Below, piece by piece: positions 61,894-64,000 of a stretch of 64,000 nucleotides of DNA. The position numbers were made by a program, and so were the translations under genes. Numbering within the stretch: position 1 is the first letter of the stretch; each line of letters starts with the position of its first letter. Location of the stretch: NCBI RefSeq assembly GCF_000463155.2, contig NZ_AWFZ01000061.1, positions 297,294-361,293 on the forward strand. The letters are read 5' to 3'. This DNA is from Siccibacter turicensis LMG 23730 (GTDB lineage Bacteria; Pseudomonadota; Gammaproteobacteria; Enterobacterales; Enterobacteriaceae). The notes under the pieces were generated by a model, which saw only the letters and a program-made list of their open reading frames with translations, was not told the origin of the DNA and did no database searches.

Positions 61894-63978
61894 TCAGGCG
61901 TCGTCGCGCAGCCGTCGTTTCAGCCAGATGCCATGATGAGGCCGCTGGCGCCAGGCCACCGAGGAGATGGTATGCATGGTGCTGAGATGGCCGAGGATGC
62001 GCTGTAAATGCTGCTCCATGGTACTGAGCGGGCCGGACGGCAGCGCCTCCGGCGGCTCGAGAATTGAGGCGTCGTTGCTTGCCGAGGGCTCGTCGTACTC
62101 CAGGCGTTGCTGGCAGCGCTGGATCGCAATTTCGCAGGACTGCAGATAGCGTTCGGCCAGCTGCGGCGTCAGCATGTTGTGCTCCCGCGCCAGGGTGGTA
62201 ACGGCGTTGATGTGCTCCACCACGAACTGGCTGTGCGTCACCCACAGCTTCATATCCGCCAGGTAGTGGGTGTTAAAGCCCGGCTCCTGCATCGCCTGAT
62301 TCAATGAGTTATACAGCGCGTTGTGCGCCTGGTTAACGCGCATGCGCTGCCAGGCCAGCGGGCCTGCTTCGGCGTTGTCGCTCAGGATCAGGCGTATCGC
62401 GTCCTGATCCGCCTCCAGCGCATCGTGCGCATTCTGACGCAGCAGCCCGGTTTGCCACTGCGGCCACAGCCACACCATGCCACCGAAGGCAATCAGACAG
62501 CCAATCAGGGTATCGATAAGCCGTGGCAGGATGAACTGCTCGGCGTTCAGCGTAATAAGTTGCAGGGTATAGACCGCCGTTACCGTAAAACCCATCGTGG
62601 CCCAGCCGTAGCTTTTACGAATAATCAGGTAGCTGACCAGCGTAATGGCCAGCATTGCCAGCAGCGCGAACCCTTCCGGAAAATGAAAGTGCAACGCCAC
62701 GCCGGCGATCAGCAACCCGGCCATGGTGCCGCCTGCCCGGTGGAAAATCCTGACGCGCGTCGCCCCGTAGCCGTTCTGCGTGACAAACATAACGGTCATC
62801 AGGATCCAGTAGGGTTTCGGCAGGTGAAACGCGTTGCCCACCAGGCTTGCGATGCTCAGCATCACGGCGATACGCGCCGCGTTACGCAGCGCGGCGGACT
62901 TAAACGAGAGATAGCTTTTCAGCGCCGGGAACAGCGGCAGACGACGCTGGCGATCCTCCATCAGATCGCGCACGTAGAGCGGGCGTTGGGTACGCAGCAC
63001 GCGGGCGATGCGGCTGAAGTGGTAGTTAAAGAACTGCCCGACCGGGTTATCCGGGTGCTGACGCGCGATCTTCTCCAGCGCTTCGCTCTGCTTGTCCATG
63101 GAAAACCGCGTCGGATAACGGTGATAGAGAATATCGTCCGCCAGCACCTGCAGGCGCTCGGACACAGTATACGCCGTCCAGCGAATCACCTTTTCAGCAT
63201 GGGTCTGTTTCACCAGCTTCTGGACTTCTTCGGGATGATGCAGGCTGACTGAAATATGCTCCTGCAGGTCGAGCGCAATCTGGAACGCGCGCAGCAGGCG
63301 TTTGTAATCGTTCTGCCGGTTAGCGGCAAGCATATGCAGCTGCTGATAGCACTGGCTTATCAGGTCCACCACTTTCTGCTGATGCACCAGCAGCGGCGGC
63401 AGGGCGGTATCGGGATCGGTATGCCGGGTCAGCATGCTGTATTTCGCATCGCAGTAGCGGGCCAGCTCGCGGTAAAGCAGGCTCAGCGTCTCCCGCAGCG
63501 GCTGTTCGCGCCACATCCAGAACCAGAACCAGTTAAAGGCACCGTACCACAGGGTACCGAGGACATAGATCAGGATAGGCTGCCAGAGCGGCATATTGCC
63601 GGCGAGGCTCAGGGTAAAAATGGCGGCGATGAGTGACGCCGGCAGCAGGCGCGCGTGCAGGCTGCTGATTTCCGCGGTGACGCCCAGCACCAGCGCCATG
63701 CCGCTCAGGATAATCGGCAACGGAACGTCCTGGTACAGCATCAGTTGCACCGCGAGGCTGCTTAATGCGAACAGCGAGCCGCCGATAAACAGGCGTTTGA
63801 AGAAGCGTTTGTGGGGCGTATCCAGCCCGGCGATATTGCAGCAGGCGGGCACCAGCGAGAAGAGAAGGCCCTGTTGAAGATGTCCCAGCACCAGACCTAT
63901 AGCCACAGGGAGACAAAGCACCAGAGTCTGACGAAGTGCGTAATTGACTTCCGGGTGGTAAATCAGCCTGCGCCACAT
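61894..63978 (-). CDS. yhfK: Predicted inner-membrane protein YhfK (aromatic-acid exporter/FUSC-like)
   Basis: The 694-residue protein corresponds to E. coli YhfK (696). It has two blocks of transmembrane helices (about 15-145 and 350-510) separated by a cytoplasmic domain of about 200 residues, as in YccS/AaeB/FUSC transporter-like proteins. The substrate is unknown. The N-terminus MWRRLIYHPEVNYALRQTLVLCL is intact, and the start is 22 bases from the window end. It reads toward argD, and the two stops adjoin. Confidence 0.93.
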   Translation of the reverse strand: MWRRLIYHPEVNYALRQTLVLCLPVAIGLVLGHLQQGLLFSLVPACCNIAGLDTPHKRFFKRLFIGGSLFALSSLAVQLMLYQDVPLPIILSGMALVLGVTAEISSLHARLLPASLIAAIFTLSLAGNMPLWQPILIYVLGTLWYGAFNWFWFWMWREQPLRETLSLLYRELARYCDAKYSMLTRHTDPDTALPPLLVHQQKVVDLISQCYQQLHMLAANRQNDYKRLLRAFQIALDLQEHISVSLHHPEEVQKLVKQTHAEKVIRWTAYTVSERLQVLADDILYHRYPTRFSMDKQSEALEKIARQHPDNPVGQFFNYHFSRIARVLRTQRPLYVRDLMEDRQRRLPLFPALKSYLSFKSAALRNAARIAVMLSIASLVGNAFHLPKPYWILMTVMFVTQNGYGATRVRIFHRAGGTMAGLLIAGVALHFHFPEGFALLAMLAITLVSYLIIRKSYGWATMGFTVTAVYTLQLITLNAEQFILPRLIDTLIGCLIAFGGMVWLWPQWQTGLLRQNAHDALEADQDAIRLILSDNAEAGPLAWQRMRVNQAHNALYNSLNQAMQEPGFNTHYLADMKLWVTHSQFVVEHINAVTTLAREHNMLTPQLAERYLQSCEIAIQRCQQRLEYDEPSASNDASILEPPEALPSGPLSTMEQHLQRILGHLSTMHTISSVAWRQRPHHGIWLKRRLRDDA

Positions 63979-64000
63979 ATCAACAGCGTAAGAGACAACA

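Overview
The window is a contiguous stretch of core chromosome from a member of the Enterobacteriaceae. Nearly every protein aligns from end to end, from memory, with its Escherichia coli K-12 counterpart, and gene order follows the E. coli glgX-to-yhfK segment. GC-rich third codon positions, the missing rtc genes, the absence of gntT next to malQ, and a local DUF1471 gene suggest an Enterobacter/Lelliottia/Leclercia/Klebsiella-like relative rather than Escherichia. The genus cannot be fixed from this sequence alone. I see no rRNA, tRNA, CRISPR array, prophage or insertion sequence.

Layout. 1-6341: glycogen operon (3' part of glgX, then glgC, glgA, glgP). 6447-10181: glycerol-3-phosphate block, glpD divergent from glpE-glpG-glpR. 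10286-10920: a RelE/HigB-type toxin and XRE antitoxin pair where E. coli has rtcRBA. 10926-18761: maltose regulator malT, divergent from malP-malQ. 18847-20981: nfuA, gntX and divergent bioH. 21115-21384: a small secreted DUF1471 protein. 21420-24223: feoABC. 24604-27524: tex and greB. 27745-29807: ompR-envZ. 29887-35706: pckA, yhgE, and yrfG-hslR-hslO. 35771-41405: igaA, nudE, mrcA. 41525-44859: hofMNOPQ. 45168-51607: aroK-aroB-damX-dam-rpe-gph-trpS. 51649-56794: nirB-nirD-nirC-cysG on the minus strand. 57087-61893: tsgA, ppiA, yhfG-fic, pabA, argD. 61894-63978: yhfK.

How the parts work together. Glycogen turnover (glg) and maltodextrin use (mal) share phosphorylase chemistry, and the window carries both paralogues, glgP and malP. 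The glp block oxidises glycerol-3-phosphate under GlpR, with two tandem operators visible in front of glpD. feo and nir are anaerobically controlled and each has a perfect FNR box, paired with a Fur-like box (feo) or a NarL/NarP 7-2-7 site (nir). ompR-envZ, igaA, mrcA, damX and ppiA belong to envelope stress and cell-wall physiology, and ppiA has a textbook CpxR box.

No large undescribed system is evident. The parts least explained by known E. coli biology are small. They are two structured spacers inside the glg operon (one an approximately 121-bp palindromic element), a toxin-antitoxin module with its own palindromic operator, paired 15-bp direct repeats between malT and malP, a terminator inside the nir operon, and the small DUF1471 gene. 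Comparisons with E. coli are from memory of those sequences; no database search was run.
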